Source: a bacterium (GTDB lineage Bacteria > Sysuimicrobiota > Sysuimicrobiia > Sysuimicrobiales > Segetimicrobiaceae). Taken from it: a DNA stretch of 56,621 nt. The stretch is taken from assembly GCA_035945995.1 (NCBI GenBank), contig DASYZR010000088.1:1-56621 (forward strand), in the 5' to 3' direction. Position 1 is the first letter of the stretch. Each line of letters opens with the position of its first letter. Shown piece after piece: positions 26,376 through 34,584 of this stretch. Position numbers and translations under genes: made by a program. The notes beneath the pieces are model-generated. The model made no database searches, was not told where the DNA came from, and saw only the letters and a list, made by a program, of their open reading frames with translations.

Positions 26376-26543
26376 CGCGCGCCCCCTTATGGGATTAACT
26401 CTGATGCAACTCGCGGTAAGGCTCGTCGGGATGACTGAGAGCGGGGATCAACGGCCTGGAGACCGGTTCCGTACGAGTCGCCGTAGGAACGCTCCCTTCG
26501 AAGCCGCTGCTGATAATGCATCCTTAACACGCTTTTTTTCCCT

Positions 26544-26577
26544 ATTGCGGCATATCCTCCTTCGAATTGCGGCGTAT
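26544..26577. promoter_or_regulatory. Paired direct repeat upstream of formate dehydrogenase, candidate regulator site
   Basis: ATTGCGGCATAT (26544-26555) and ATTGCGGCGTAT (26566-26577) differ at one base and start 22 bases apart, two helical turns, so both face the same side of the DNA. The arrangement fits an activator or repressor dimer acting on fdhA and/or moeA-mobB. The regulator is not known. Confidence 0.45.
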
Positions 26578-26599
26578 CCCCCCGCCGAGATACCGTCCC

Positions 26600-26639
26600 C
26601 CCGCGCGAGGCGCGGGGCAGGCCCGCGCGAGGCGCGGGG
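26600..26639. repeat. Two tandem copies of an 18-base self-complementary GC repeat
   Basis: CCCGCGCGAGGCGCGGGG occurs at 26600-26617 and 26622-26639, 22 bases apart. Each can fold into a 7-bp hairpin (CCCGCGC/GCGCGGG, loop GAG). Placed 39-78 bases before the moeA-mobB start, they would lie in its leader or block read-through. Confidence 0.6.
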
Positions 26640-26677
26640 AGGAGGCGCCGGCCGTACCACAGTGGAAAAGACCGGCC

Positions 26678-28453
26678 GTGGCGGCTCACGGCGCGCCGGG
26701 CGCCGACCTGCAAGAAGTCCTCGAACGCCTCCTGGCGGTGGCCCGGCCGCTTCCGGCCGAGACTGTGTCGGTCTGGGAGGCGGCGGGCCGGATCGTTGCG
26801 ACTCGCCTGCGCGCGCCCGTTGCCGTGCCCCGTATCTCCCGCGCCGCGATGGACGGCGTCGTGTGCCACGATGGCGACGTCCGCGGGGCCGCCGAGGGCC
26901 GGCCCGTGACGTTGAAAATCACCGGGACATCGGTCATGGGCGAGCCCCCGGGCCCCGGGCCCGCGCGGGGCGAAGCATGGACCATTACTACCGGCGCGCC
27001 CATCCCGCGTCGCGGGGACCGCGTGCTCCCGCTCGAGGCCGTCCGCACCGACGGTGCCGCGATCTACGTCGAACGGAGCGTGCCGCGCAAGCGCCATGTC
27101 GCCGGCCCCGGCGAGGACATTCAACCCGGCGACGTGCTGGCCTCGCCGGGTGAGCCGATCCCGCCCGCGGCCGCCGGGGCCATGGCGGCATCCGGGGTCG
27201 GCGCGGTCTCCGTGCATCGCCGGCCGCACGTCGCGCTCGTCGCGACCGGCAACGAACTGGTGGAGCTCACCGCCGGGGATCCTCCGCCGCCGCCCGGCTG
27301 CATTGTCAACAGCAATGCGGTCATGCTCGCCGGCGAACTCGCCGCCGCGGGCTGCGCCGTGGACTACCGGGGCATTCTGCCCGACCGGCCGCGCGAGCTG
27401 GCGCGCGCCTTCGCCGCGATGCGGAACCGTTACGACGTCGTGCTGTCCACCGGCGGCGTGTCGGTGGGCCGGCACGATCTCGTGCATCGGACCTGGCTCG
27501 ACCTGGGCGCCCGGCGGTACGCCGGCCGCGTCGAGTTGAAGCCGGGCGGTCCGTTCTTCGCCGCGCGGGCGGGACGCACGTGGGCGATCGGCCTCTCGGG
27601 CACGCCGGTCGCGTGCCTGGCCGCGTTCCACCTGCTCGTCCGGCCGGTGCTGCGGCGGCTGGCCGGCGCGCGCTTCGCCGTCCGGCCGGTTGAGCTGCTG
27701 GCCCTCGACGGCGGATGGCCGCTGGCGACCGACCGGTTCCGCGCGGTATGGGGACGCCTCGACGCGGAGCGCGGCGGGCGGACGGTCCACGCGTTGACGA
27801 ATTCCTCCCTCGGCCGTCTCACGCTGCTGACCGCGGCCGACGCGCTCGTGCTGTTGCCCGCGGGAACGCCGCCGCTTGCCCCCGGATCGCCCGTCGCAGT
27901 TCTCCGCCTGGACCGCCCGGAGGACCGCGAATCCCTGCGCCTTCCCGCCTCGACGCCGGGCCCGCTCGTCATCGGCGTGCTGGGCGCGTCCGGCAGCGGC
28001 AAGACGGCGGTCGTCGCCGGGCTCATTACACGTTTCACGGCACGCGGCCTTCGGGTGAACGCGGTGAAGCACGCCGCGCACGGCTTCCAGATCGACCGCC
28101 CGCAGAGCGACAGCGCGCGCATGCTGGACGCGGGCGCGGCGCGCGTCGTGCTGGCCGGCCCATCCGAAACCACGGTGCGGATCGCGGGCGAGATGGCGTT
28201 GTCATCGTTGCTCCGAGGCCCGGCCCGTGGCGGCGGACCCGCCGCGCCGGACCTCGTCCTTGTTGAAGGCTTCGGGGCGGCGGGCCATCCCGTGATCCAG
28301 GTGGGATCGCCCAAGCCGGACGCGGATTCCGGCGAGCCGTGGATGACGATTCCCGCCGTCACCGCGTTGTCCGATGCCGCACTCGAAACGACGCTTGATC
28401 GCATCGCCGCCAGGATCGTGACGCTGCTCCCTCGGGTGCCCGCGCGCGGCTGA
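26678..28453 (+). CDS. MoeA-MobB fusion: molybdopterin molybdenumtransferase plus GTP-binding adaptor
   Basis: A 591-residue fusion. Residues ~1-425 are MoeA, which inserts molybdate into adenylylated molybdopterin: AAMDGVVCHDGD, TITTGAPIPRRGDRV, ALVATGNEL, the STGGVSVGRHD loop and the C-terminal beta barrel. Residues ~430-591 are MobB: Walker A GASGSGKT at 436-443, VNAVKHAAHGF (K-H motif) and LVLVEGFG. MobB helps make the guanine dinucleotide form used by formate dehydrogenase. It is divergent from the fdh operon, so it probably serves it. GTG 26678 is chosen because the MoeA fold begins there; the open frame further up is Arg/Pro-rich and unlikely coding. No clear ribosome site. Confidence 0.88.
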   Translation: MAAHGAPGADLQEVLERLLAVARPLPAETVSVWEAAGRIVATRLRAPVAVPRISRAAMDGVVCHDGDVRGAAEGRPVTLKITGTSVMGEPPGPGPARGEAWTITTGAPIPRRGDRVLPLEAVRTDGAAIYVERSVPRKRHVAGPGEDIQPGDVLASPGEPIPPAAAGAMAASGVGAVSVHRRPHVALVATGNELVELTAGDPPPPPGCIVNSNAVMLAGELAAAGCAVDYRGILPDRPRELARAFAAMRNRYDVVLSTGGVSVGRHDLVHRTWLDLGARRYAGRVELKPGGPFFAARAGRTWAIGLSGTPVACLAAFHLLVRPVLRRLAGARFAVRPVELLALDGGWPLATDRFRAVWGRLDAERGGRTVHALTNSSLGRLTLLTAADALVLLPAGTPPLAPGSPVAVLRLDRPEDRESLRLPASTPGPLVIGVLGASGSGKTAVVAGLITRFTARGLRVNAVKHAAHGFQIDRPQSDSARMLDAGAARVVLAGPSETTVRIAGEMALSSLLRGPARGGGPAAPDLVLVEGFGAAGHPVIQVGSPKPDADSGEPWMTIPAVTALSDAALETTLDRIAARIVTLLPRVPARG

Positions 28454-28476
28454 CCGGCCGGTGTTGACTCCGGCAG

Positions 28477-28482
28477 TATAAT
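28477..28482 (+). promoter_or_regulatory. Candidate -10 box before the 121-aa gene
   Basis: TATAAT, a perfect -10 hexamer, lies 34 bases before the ATG at 28516 in an otherwise GC-rich gap. The TTGACT at 28464 is only 7 bases away, too close for a -35 element, and nothing better sits 17 bases upstream. Confidence 0.35.
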
Positions 28483-28515
28483 AGGTAGGCGTGATTCCCG
28501 GATGGAGGTGGACGC

Positions 28516-28881
28516 ATGACCCGGAAGGCGGTACGTGGGCGGAAATCGACGGCACGGGCGAAGACACGGACGGCCGCCCGGACGACAACCCGGACCGGCC
28601 GCAAGACGGCCAGCGCCCGCGCGTCCAAGCCCGCGACCCGCCTGCCCCGCCCGCCCCGCGTCAGCCGGGGCGACAGCCGGGGGACGTCCGCCAAGCCCGG
28701 GACACCGGTGACCCCCCGCAACGGTCAGGTCCTCGAGACCGAGGCGACGCATGAGCCGGTCCAGACCGCACAGCACGAGGACGACGAGGATTTGGACTGG
28801 CTCGGCGAGGACGAAGACCCCCGCAGTCAGATCGTCGAGGATGACGACGAGTGGGAGCCCCAGGGCGACGACGAGTGGTAA
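28516..28881 (+). CDS. Charge-segregated low-complexity protein, 121 aa
   Basis: Unrecognised. The first ~65 residues are very basic and rich in Lys, Arg, Thr, Ala and Ser (for example RKSTARAKTRTAARTTTRT), resembling histone-H1-like or nucleoid-associated tails. Residues ~75-121 are very acidic (EDDEDLDWLGEDEDP, ending DDEW). It is probably disordered apart from nucleic-acid contact. GGAGGTGG lies five bases before the ATG and a perfect -10 hexamer is upstream, so expression is likely. It sits between the molybdenum cofactor gene and a class II aldolase gene. DNA or RNA binding by the basic half is inference. Confidence 0.7.
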   Translation: MTRKAVRGRKSTARAKTRTAARTTTRTGRKTASARASKPATRLPRPPRVSRGDSRGTSAKPGTPVTPRNGQVLETEATHEPVQTAQHEDDEDLDWLGEDEDPRSQIVEDDDEWEPQGDDEW

Positions 28882-28915
28882 CCGCTAGGGGCACGGGACC
28901 CTCCCGCACTCAGAT

Positions 28916-29734
28916 GTGAACGGCCTGCGCGAGCAGATCGCGGCCTGCACCCGGCTTCTCGCCGACCTGGGAATCCTCGACTACAGCGGCCACGTCAGCG
29001 CGCGGCTGCCGGGACGCGACGCCTTCCTGATTCAGCCGTTCGACCAACGCCGCGCCGGGCTCGACCCCGACGACCTGTTGACGTGCGATTTCGACGGCGC
29101 CGTGCTCGCGGGCCCGGTCCGACGCGGCACGGCGGAAATCCGGCCGCCGGCGGAAGTGTATCTGCACGGTGAGATCCTGCGGGCCCGCCCGGACGTCCAC
29201 GCGGTGGCGCACCTGCACGACGAGTTGAGCACCGTGTTCACGCTCGTAGAGGGTGTCGCCCTGACGGCGGTCAAGAACCACGCCGCGCGCTGGGCGGACG
29301 GCATCCCGATCCACCCCGATCCCGGGCACGTCGGCGACTCCGCGCGGGGACGCGCGGTGGCCGCGACGCTCGCGGACCATCACGCCCTGCTGATCCGCGC
29401 CCACGGCCAGGTGGTCGTGGCCGAGAGCGTACCGGCCGTCTTCGCCGACGCCGTGCACTTCGTCGAGAACGCCGCGGCGATGTATCGGGCCGCCCTCCTC
29501 GGGCGCGTGCTGCCGCTGCGCGCGGAGGAGATCAGGGACTTCCTGCGGGAGTTCGACCGTCCCCGCCACGTCGCCAAGTTGTGGCGCGACTACACCGGCC
29601 GCGGCCGGGCGCGCGGCGTGCTGCCGTCGGCCTGGAGACTCGAGGAGGACGGAGGCGCGGGACGCCGGCGGGCTACATCCCGCCCGCGGCGGTCGCGGCA
29701 ATCCACCGGAAGAACCGGGTCTGCACCCACTTGA
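28916..29734 (+). CDS. Class II aldolase/adducin family protein
   Basis: A 272-residue zinc-dependent aldolase-family enzyme (L-fuculose/ribulose phosphate aldolase relatives). The start (LLADLGILDYSGHVSARLP) is typical. Zn ligands are expected from HLHDE (two His) and the later His in IRAHGQVVV; the active-site acid is in RPPAEVYLHGEI. The last ~27 residues are Arg/Ser/Gly-rich and overlap the end of the convergent permease gene by 62 bases, so the natural C-terminus may have been extended by loss of a stop codon. GTG 28916 is used; the ribosome site is weak. Substrate unknown. Confidence 0.85.
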   Translation: MNGLREQIAACTRLLADLGILDYSGHVSARLPGRDAFLIQPFDQRRAGLDPDDLLTCDFDGAVLAGPVRRGTAEIRPPAEVYLHGEILRARPDVHAVAHLHDELSTVFTLVEGVALTAVKNHAARWADGIPIHPDPGHVGDSARGRAVAATLADHHALLIRAHGQVVVAESVPAVFADAVHFVENAAAMYRAALLGRVLPLRAEEIRDFLREFDRPRHVAKLWRDYTGRGRARGVLPSAWRLEEDGGAGRRRATSRPRRSRQSTGRTGSAPT

Positions 29735-30485
29735 CCGCCAGCACGTTGGCGATGCCGAAGAGCGAGGAAACCATGATCACCGCCAGCAGCCGGCCGGTTT
29801 CGAACGCGGACCCGAAGTGGAGCAGCAGGAAGCCGAGTCCGACGAAACTGACCTCCATCTCGCTGACGATCATGCCGATGATTGCGAGACCGGCCGAGAT
29901 CCGGACGCCGGTCAGAATGTACGGCACGGCGGCGGGAAGGCTGATGCAGCGCACGATCTGCGCCTCCGACAACCCGAACGCCATGCCGACCTCCACGTAA
30001 CCGCGGTTCACGTTCTTGATGCCGGCGAGGGTGTTGAGCAGCACGGGCCACAGCGTGACCAGGAAGATGAACAGGAGCCGCGCCTTGATGCTGATGCCCA
30101 CCCAGATGACGAGTAGCGGGATCACGACGACCAGCGGGGTGGCGTTGAAGAAGTTGACGTACGGCGCGAGGACCGTCTCCACCGCCGCGTACCGGCCCAT
30201 CAGCACCCCCAGCCCGATGCCGACGGTCAGGCCCGCGCACAGGCCCATCAACATCTCCTGAAGCGACTGCACCAGCGCCAGCTGCAGCGCCCCCCAACGG
30301 ACGAGCCAGTAAAGATCCTGGGCGACCTCGGACGGCGTCGAGACGAGGATGGGGTTCAGGAACAACCCCGACAGCTGCCAGATCCCCAGCACGGCGAGGA
30401 CGGCGAGGGCGGGCACGGTGTTGCGCGGAACGCGGCCCCCTCCCCGTGGGACGCCGGCGTCCCGCGCGGCGGCCCGAACGCTCAC
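29673..30485 (-). CDS. NitT/TauT-type ABC transporter permease 2
   Basis: A 270-residue inner-membrane permease (SsuC/TauC type) with about six helices. The family loop is clear: QEMLMGLCAGLTVGIGLGVLMG and the EAA region NRGYVEVGMAFGLSEAQIVR. Its start overlaps the ATPase stop by four bases (ATGA). Together with permease 1 (31269-32093) it makes two different permeases for one ATPase, so the channel is probably a heterodimer. It is the last gene of its operon and is convergent, with overlap, with the class II aldolase gene. Confidence 0.88.
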   Translation of the reverse strand: MSVRAAARDAGVPRGGGRVPRNTVPALAVLAVLGIWQLSGLFLNPILVSTPSEVAQDLYWLVRWGALQLALVQSLQEMLMGLCAGLTVGIGLGVLMGRYAAVETVLAPYVNFFNATPLVVVIPLLVIWVGISIKARLLFIFLVTLWPVLLNTLAGIKNVNRGYVEVGMAFGLSEAQIVRCISLPAAVPYILTGVRISAGLAIIGMIVSEMEVSFVGLGFLLLHFGSAFETGRLLAVIMVSSLFGIANVLAVKWVQTRFFRWIAATAAGGM

Positions 30486-31261
30486 ACCATCACCCCGCGG
30501 AGGACGTGGAGACGCTCGATGATGGACTCGCGGAGCGCGATGGCGCGGGGATCGGCCCGGACGTTGAACTCCCAGCGCGGATGGGGCATCCCGACGTCCA
30601 GCACCTCGGTCAGCCGGCCGGGCCCCGTCTGCATGAGCGCGATCCGGTCGGAGAGGAAGATCGCCTCGTCCACGTCATGGGTGACGAACACCACCGTCAT
30701 CCCGAGCCGCCGCCACAACTTGGCGATCTCGATTTGGAGGACCTCCCGGGTAAAGTTGTCGAGGTGGCCGAAGGGCTCGTCCATCAGCAGCACCTTGGGC
30801 CGGATCGCGAGCGCGCGAGCCACGCCGACGCGCTGCTGCATGCCGCCGGACAGCGTGTACGGCGGGGCGCCGGCGACGGGCCGCAGTCCGACGAGCTCGA
30901 GGGTCTCGAGCGCCCGGCGCCGCCGCTCCTCGGGGCCGACCGCGCGCGCCACGAGGCCGATCTCCACGTTCTCCACGACCGAGCGCCACGGCAGCAGGTT
31001 GATGTCCTGAAAGACAAAGGCCATCTCCCGGGAGACGCCCTCCAGGCGCCGGCCGTCGAACACCACCTCTCCCCGCGACGGCGGGGTGATGCCGTCGATG
31101 ATGCGTAGAAGGGTCGTCTTGCCGCAGCCGCTCGGCCCGACCAGGCTGAGGAATTCCCCCTCGCGGACCTCGAGGCTCACGTCCGCGAGCGCCCGCACCG
31201 CGCCGTGCACGCCGACATAATCCTTGTACACGTTCCGGACCTCGATCACGATCCCGCTCAC
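30482..31261 (-). CDS. NitT/TauT-type ABC transporter ATP-binding protein
   Basis: A 259-residue ATPase of the SsuB/TauB group. It has Walker A GPSGCGKTTLL, Q-loop FVFQDINLLPW, signature LSGGMQQR, Walker B LLMDEPFGHLD and switch His in VTHDVDEA. It energises import of the ligand held by the binding protein at 32137-33207. Start is 7 bases after permease 1 and its stop overlaps permease 2. Confidence 0.92.
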   Translation of the reverse strand: MSGIVIEVRNVYKDYVGVHGAVRALADVSLEVREGEFLSLVGPSGCGKTTLLRIIDGITPPSRGEVVFDGRRLEGVSREMAFVFQDINLLPWRSVVENVEIGLVARAVGPEERRRRALETLELVGLRPVAGAPPYTLSGGMQQRVGVARALAIRPKVLLMDEPFGHLDNFTREVLQIEIAKLWRRLGMTVVFVTHDVDEAIFLSDRIALMQTGPGRLTEVLDVGMPHPRWEFNVRADPRAIALRESIIERLHVLRGVMV

Positions 31262-31268
31262 CGGCGCT

Positions 31269-32093
31269 TCACCTCCGTCCCGCCGAGGTCGCGGCGATCC
31301 AGGGGAAGAGCCGGGCCTGGGTGCGCCGGAGCAGCCAGAACGCGAGCATCACCAGGGCGGTGCTCGACACGATGGCCGCGATCAGGTGACCGGTCTGAAA
31401 GTACGAGCCGTAGTTCTCGGTGAGACCTCCGAGCCCGGCCTCGCCGATTTCCTGCCCGGAGAGAATCATGCCGACGCCGGCCTGGGCCAGCGCCAGTCGG
31501 GCGCCGGCGAGAATGTAGGGCACCGCGGCCGGCAGGAAGATCTGCCGCGTGGCCTCAAACGGGCTGAGCCCGAAGGCCGCGCCGACCTCGGCGTACTGCC
31601 GGCTCACGTTCCGCACACCGCTCAGGGTGTTGATGAGCATGGTCCACAGCGAGATCACCACGATGAACGAGATGCGCGCCCAAAAGCCGATGCCGAACCA
31701 GATCTCCATGAGCGGCAGCAGCGCGATGGTCGGCGTGGCGTTGAAGAAATTGACGAACGGATCGAGGGTGCGCTCGAGCAGGTTGATCCGGCCCATCAGC
31801 ACGCCGAGCGTGATCCCGAGCGTCGCCGCCACGCTGAACCCGAGGGCCATCTCGAAGGCGCTCTGGAGGAACGCCCGCGGCAGCGTGCCGGCGGCGACGA
31901 GTCCCACGAAGTCGCGCGCGACGATCGACGGCGTGGAGATGAAAATCCGGTTCAAGAACAGCCCGGACGCCTGCCACGCCGCGAACACGGCGAGGAGCGA
32001 CCCGAACCGGAGCATCTCGTCCGGGCGCCATCCCGCCGCCCGCGCGCGGCGGCGGGCGGGGGCGGCCAGCACGCCGGTTGACGTCTCGCTCAC
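31269..32093 (-). CDS. NitT/TauT-type ABC transporter permease 1
   Basis: A 274-residue permease with about six membrane helices. It has FEMALGFSVAATLGITLGVLMG and the EAA loop SRQYAEVGAAFGLSPFEATR, as in SsuC. The first 25 residues are basic and Ala/Arg-rich and cytoplasmic. It follows the binding-protein gene by 43 bases and precedes the ATPase. It resembles permease 2 closely enough to suggest an old duplication. Confidence 0.88.
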   Translation of the reverse strand: MSETSTGVLAAPARRRARAAGWRPDEMLRFGSLLAVFAAWQASGLFLNRIFISTPSIVARDFVGLVAAGTLPRAFLQSAFEMALGFSVAATLGITLGVLMGRINLLERTLDPFVNFFNATPTIALLPLMEIWFGIGFWARISFIVVISLWTMLINTLSGVRNVSRQYAEVGAAFGLSPFEATRQIFLPAAVPYILAGARLALAQAGVGMILSGQEIGEAGLGGLTENYGSYFQTGHLIAAIVSSTALVMLAFWLLRRTQARLFPWIAATSAGRR

Positions 32094-32136
32094 CGCGGCG
32101 AACGGCTCCTAGGGTTGTCGGCGGTCCCGCGGACCG

Positions 32137-33207
32137 TCAATAGGCGCTCTCGTGGCTCTTGAACTGCTTGACGGCGGCGCTCCAGGGCGCCACGACCGCC
32201 CACTGCAGAAGCGGCCGGTCGCCCTCCCCTTTGATCTGGCCCTTCTTCATCGCGAAATCGTAGTTGAGCTTCAGCGTCGGCAGCGCCATGCCGCTGCCGT
32301 CGTCCGGCCACGGCTTGGCCTTTGCGAGGGAATCGTAGGCTCCCCCGGCCACTTCCTCGCTGTTGGAGTGCTTCGTGTAGTCCTGGGCGTACCGGACCCA
32401 CGCCGCCCGGTCGGTGTCGAAGACTTTGGCCGCGCTCAGCCAGGCGAGGTCCAGCGCTTCCGCCGTCCCCGGATTCGCCTTGAGCCATGCCGGCGTGGCG
32501 CAAAAATAGCTGTCCGCGTACCAGGGCGCGATGTCCGCGGTCGCGCCGAGCACGTTGAAGTGGCCGGTCTTGTTGAGCTTCAGCAGGCCGTCCGCGTGAA
32601 TGAACGCCGCGTCGACCCGGCCGAGCAGCATCTGGTTCACGGAGGCGCTGCTGGATCCCGTCAGGTCGATGCGGACGTCGGGGCGGGTCAGGTGAACCTG
32701 GGCGAGCGCGTTGTCGAGCAGGAAGTTGTCGGTCGAAGCGTCGGTGGCGATCGCGATCAGGTGACCCTTCAGTTGCCCGAGGCTCGACAAGGTCTTGGAG
32801 ACCATCACGTAGTCGACGTGCACCTGGTTGTTGCCGAAGATGTCCAGGCCGGCGTTCAGGCAGGTGGGCATCGGCCCGGCCGTCGCGTTGAGCTGGCCGC
32901 TCACGACCGCCAGCTCCGTCGTGTTGCTGTTGCCGAGCTGAAGATCGGCGTTGGCGCCCCACTGCTTCAACTTCTGCACAGCAATGTAGACGACGGTGTC
33001 GGCGAGGTGGGTATCGCCCGCGGCGTTGCCCATGTGCACCGTAAGCCCGCGCAGGGCAGGCGTACCGTCGGCGTTGAACACGAGCGCGGCGGGCGACGAG
33101 ACCCCCGCGGCGCCGGCGCCAGTTCCCGCCGCGGCCAGCGCCAGCGCGCACACGGCGGCGGCGGCGAACAGCCCCGTCCTGATTCTCGCTGTTGCGGATC
33201 TTCTCAT
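32137..33207 (-). CDS. NitT/TauT-type ABC transporter substrate-binding protein
   Basis: A 356-residue secreted binding protein. Signal peptide: MRRSATARIRTGLFAAA...AAAGTGAGAAG. The NMT1/SsuA-like fold is seen in LADTVVYIAVQKLKQWG, the hinge GRVDAAFIHADGLLKL and the late segment PWYADSYFCATPAWLK. The ligand could be an aliphatic sulfonate, nitrate, a pyrimidine precursor or an aromatic acid; sequence does not settle it. AGGGGGTGG stands before the ATG at 33207. The frame is open further upstream but without coding character. It is the first transporter gene after an LLM flavin enzyme. Confidence 0.85.
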   Translation of the reverse strand: MRRSATARIRTGLFAAAAVCALALAAAGTGAGAAGVSSPAALVFNADGTPALRGLTVHMGNAAGDTHLADTVVYIAVQKLKQWGANADLQLGNSNTTELAVVSGQLNATAGPMPTCLNAGLDIFGNNQVHVDYVMVSKTLSSLGQLKGHLIAIATDASTDNFLLDNALAQVHLTRPDVRIDLTGSSSASVNQMLLGRVDAAFIHADGLLKLNKTGHFNVLGATADIAPWYADSYFCATPAWLKANPGTAEALDLAWLSAAKVFDTDRAAWVRYAQDYTKHSNSEEVAGGAYDSLAKAKPWPDDGSGMALPTLKLNYDFAMKKGQIKGEGDRPLLQWAVVAPWSAAVKQFKSHESAY

Positions 33208-33392
33208 CGGCGTCCACCCCCTGGAGAAGGTTCCGCCGGCGCCGGGCTCTCCGGCTTTCGAGCCCGTGCCGGGCCGGGCTTCCGATCCATGAACGAGGCC
33301 GGTTCGGAGGAGGTTCGATCCGGACGCGGCACACCCTTCGTGGCGCGGCGCGCGCCGGACGGGACGGGCCCGAGTCCCCGACCCAACGGACT

Positions 33393-34508
33393 TCAGGCTC
33401 GCGATTTGAAGGCGGCGGCGTGTTGCCGGAATCGCGGCATGACCGCCGTGGCCAGCAGTTCCATCGAGCGGCGCCACAACTCCGGCTGATCCCAATCGTG
33501 CCCGGTCACGAGCAGCGCGCCGAAGTGACCGATCTCGTCTCGGAGCGCCACCAGTTGGTCCAGGACGCGGTCCGGACTGCCGGCGATGACCTGCGCGCGC
33601 TTGATCCCGTCCACCGTGACGGCACCGTCCGGCATCTCCAGGTCCGGCTTGATCATGAACAGGGCCTTTCGGCCGACCCCGAAACTGTGGCGGAAGAACT
33701 CGTAGTAGTACGACAGCCCGTTGTCCGGATCGGTCAGATACGCCTCCGCCGCCGCGTTCGTGTCGGTGACGAGCACGCACCGGGCGACACGCCAGACGCA
33801 GGGGTCCGGCCGCCGGCCGGCCTGCTCGCAGCCTTCAGCATAGCGTTCCCAGTGGCTCCGCAGATACCGGCGGTTAAAGAAGTTGCCGGAGATCGGAATC
33901 CATCCCCGCTCCCCCGCGGCCCGCGCACTGGCCGAGTTGGGCGTCACGATGGAGAGGGCGATCGGCGGGTGGGGCCGCTGATAGGGCCGCAGCGCCCATC
34001 CGACCTTGAACTCCGGCCAAATCCCCTCCCGCAGGGCGATCGTCCACGCGTCGCCGCGGAGGTCGTAGGGCGGATCCTGCGTCCACAGCCTCAGAATCAT
34101 CTCGACGGCTTCCGTCAGCATGCGCGTGCGGGCCTCGGCATCTGTGACGCCGAAGGCCTCCAGGTCGCTCACGAGCCCGCCCGAACCGACGCCCATGATG
34201 AACCGTCCGCGGCACAGATGATCGAACTGCGCGGCCCGCGCCGCCGCGCTGAGCGGATGCGTCTGGGGCAGGTTCAGGACACCGGTGCCGAACCGAATGG
34301 CGGGTGCCCGCTCGAGCACCGTCGCGAAGAACATCAGCGGATCGCTGATGCACTCCGTCCACGACGTGAAGTGCTCGCCGACGAAGACCTCGGTGAACCC
34401 GAGCCGGTCGGCCAGCACGACGGCCTCACGGTCTTCCTCGAGGACCGCGGCGTAGTTCCGGCTCGGATGGTGAAACGGCATCATGAACAGACCGAGCTCG
34501 ACGTTCAC
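33393..34508 (-). CDS. LLM-class flavin-dependent oxidoreductase (luciferase-like)
   Basis: A 371-residue luciferase-like monooxygenase-family TIM barrel using FMN or F420. Landmarks: GLFMMPFHHPSRNY at the start, LGFTEVFVGEHFTSW, FGTGVLNLPQTHPL and the GRFIMGVGSGGLVSDL phosphate-binding strand. GTG 34508 has CGGAGGG just upstream and is preferred over GTG 34529. The gene sits between molybdenum-enzyme accessory genes and a NitT/TauT importer. LLM enzymes near such importers often cleave sulfonates or other organosulfur compounds, but the reaction here is not known. Confidence 0.9.
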   Translation of the reverse strand: MNVELGLFMMPFHHPSRNYAAVLEEDREAVVLADRLGFTEVFVGEHFTSWTECISDPLMFFATVLERAPAIRFGTGVLNLPQTHPLSAAARAAQFDHLCRGRFIMGVGSGGLVSDLEAFGVTDAEARTRMLTEAVEMILRLWTQDPPYDLRGDAWTIALREGIWPEFKVGWALRPYQRPHPPIALSIVTPNSASARAAGERGWIPISGNFFNRRYLRSHWERYAEGCEQAGRRPDPCVWRVARCVLVTDTNAAAEAYLTDPDNGLSYYYEFFRHSFGVGRKALFMIKPDLEMPDGAVTVDGIKRAQVIAGSPDRVLDQLVALRDEIGHFGALLVTGHDWDQPELWRRSMELLATAVMPRFRQHAAAFKSRA

Positions 34509-34584
34509 GGCACCCTCCGCGACGGCCACGCGGTCCTAGTTTACAACGAGGACGGGATTCCCTCCGGCCGCCGCATCCGGCCGA

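Larger units (their letters stand above)
26376..26677. promoter_or_regulatory. Divergent intergenic region between fdhA and moeA-mobB
   Basis: About 300 bases without a gene between the formate dehydrogenase operon and the moeA-mobB fusion. It is less GC-rich than its surroundings near 26510-26580, where both promoters should lie. It contains a 12-base direct repeat and two tandem GC hairpins, listed separately. I found no tRNA-Sec, no convincing molybdenum-cofactor riboswitch and no sigma-54 site. Confidence 0.5.

Noticed and set aside
26387-26560. tRNA-Sec gene or molybdenum-cofactor riboswitch upstream of fdhA
   Set aside because: No 8-bp acceptor/long variable arm and no UCA anticodon arm can be drawn, and the Moco riboswitch consensus is not recognisable.
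28464-28482. TTGACT and TATAAT as a full sigma-70 promoter
   Set aside because: The two hexamers are only 7 bases apart instead of about 17, so only the -10 element is kept.
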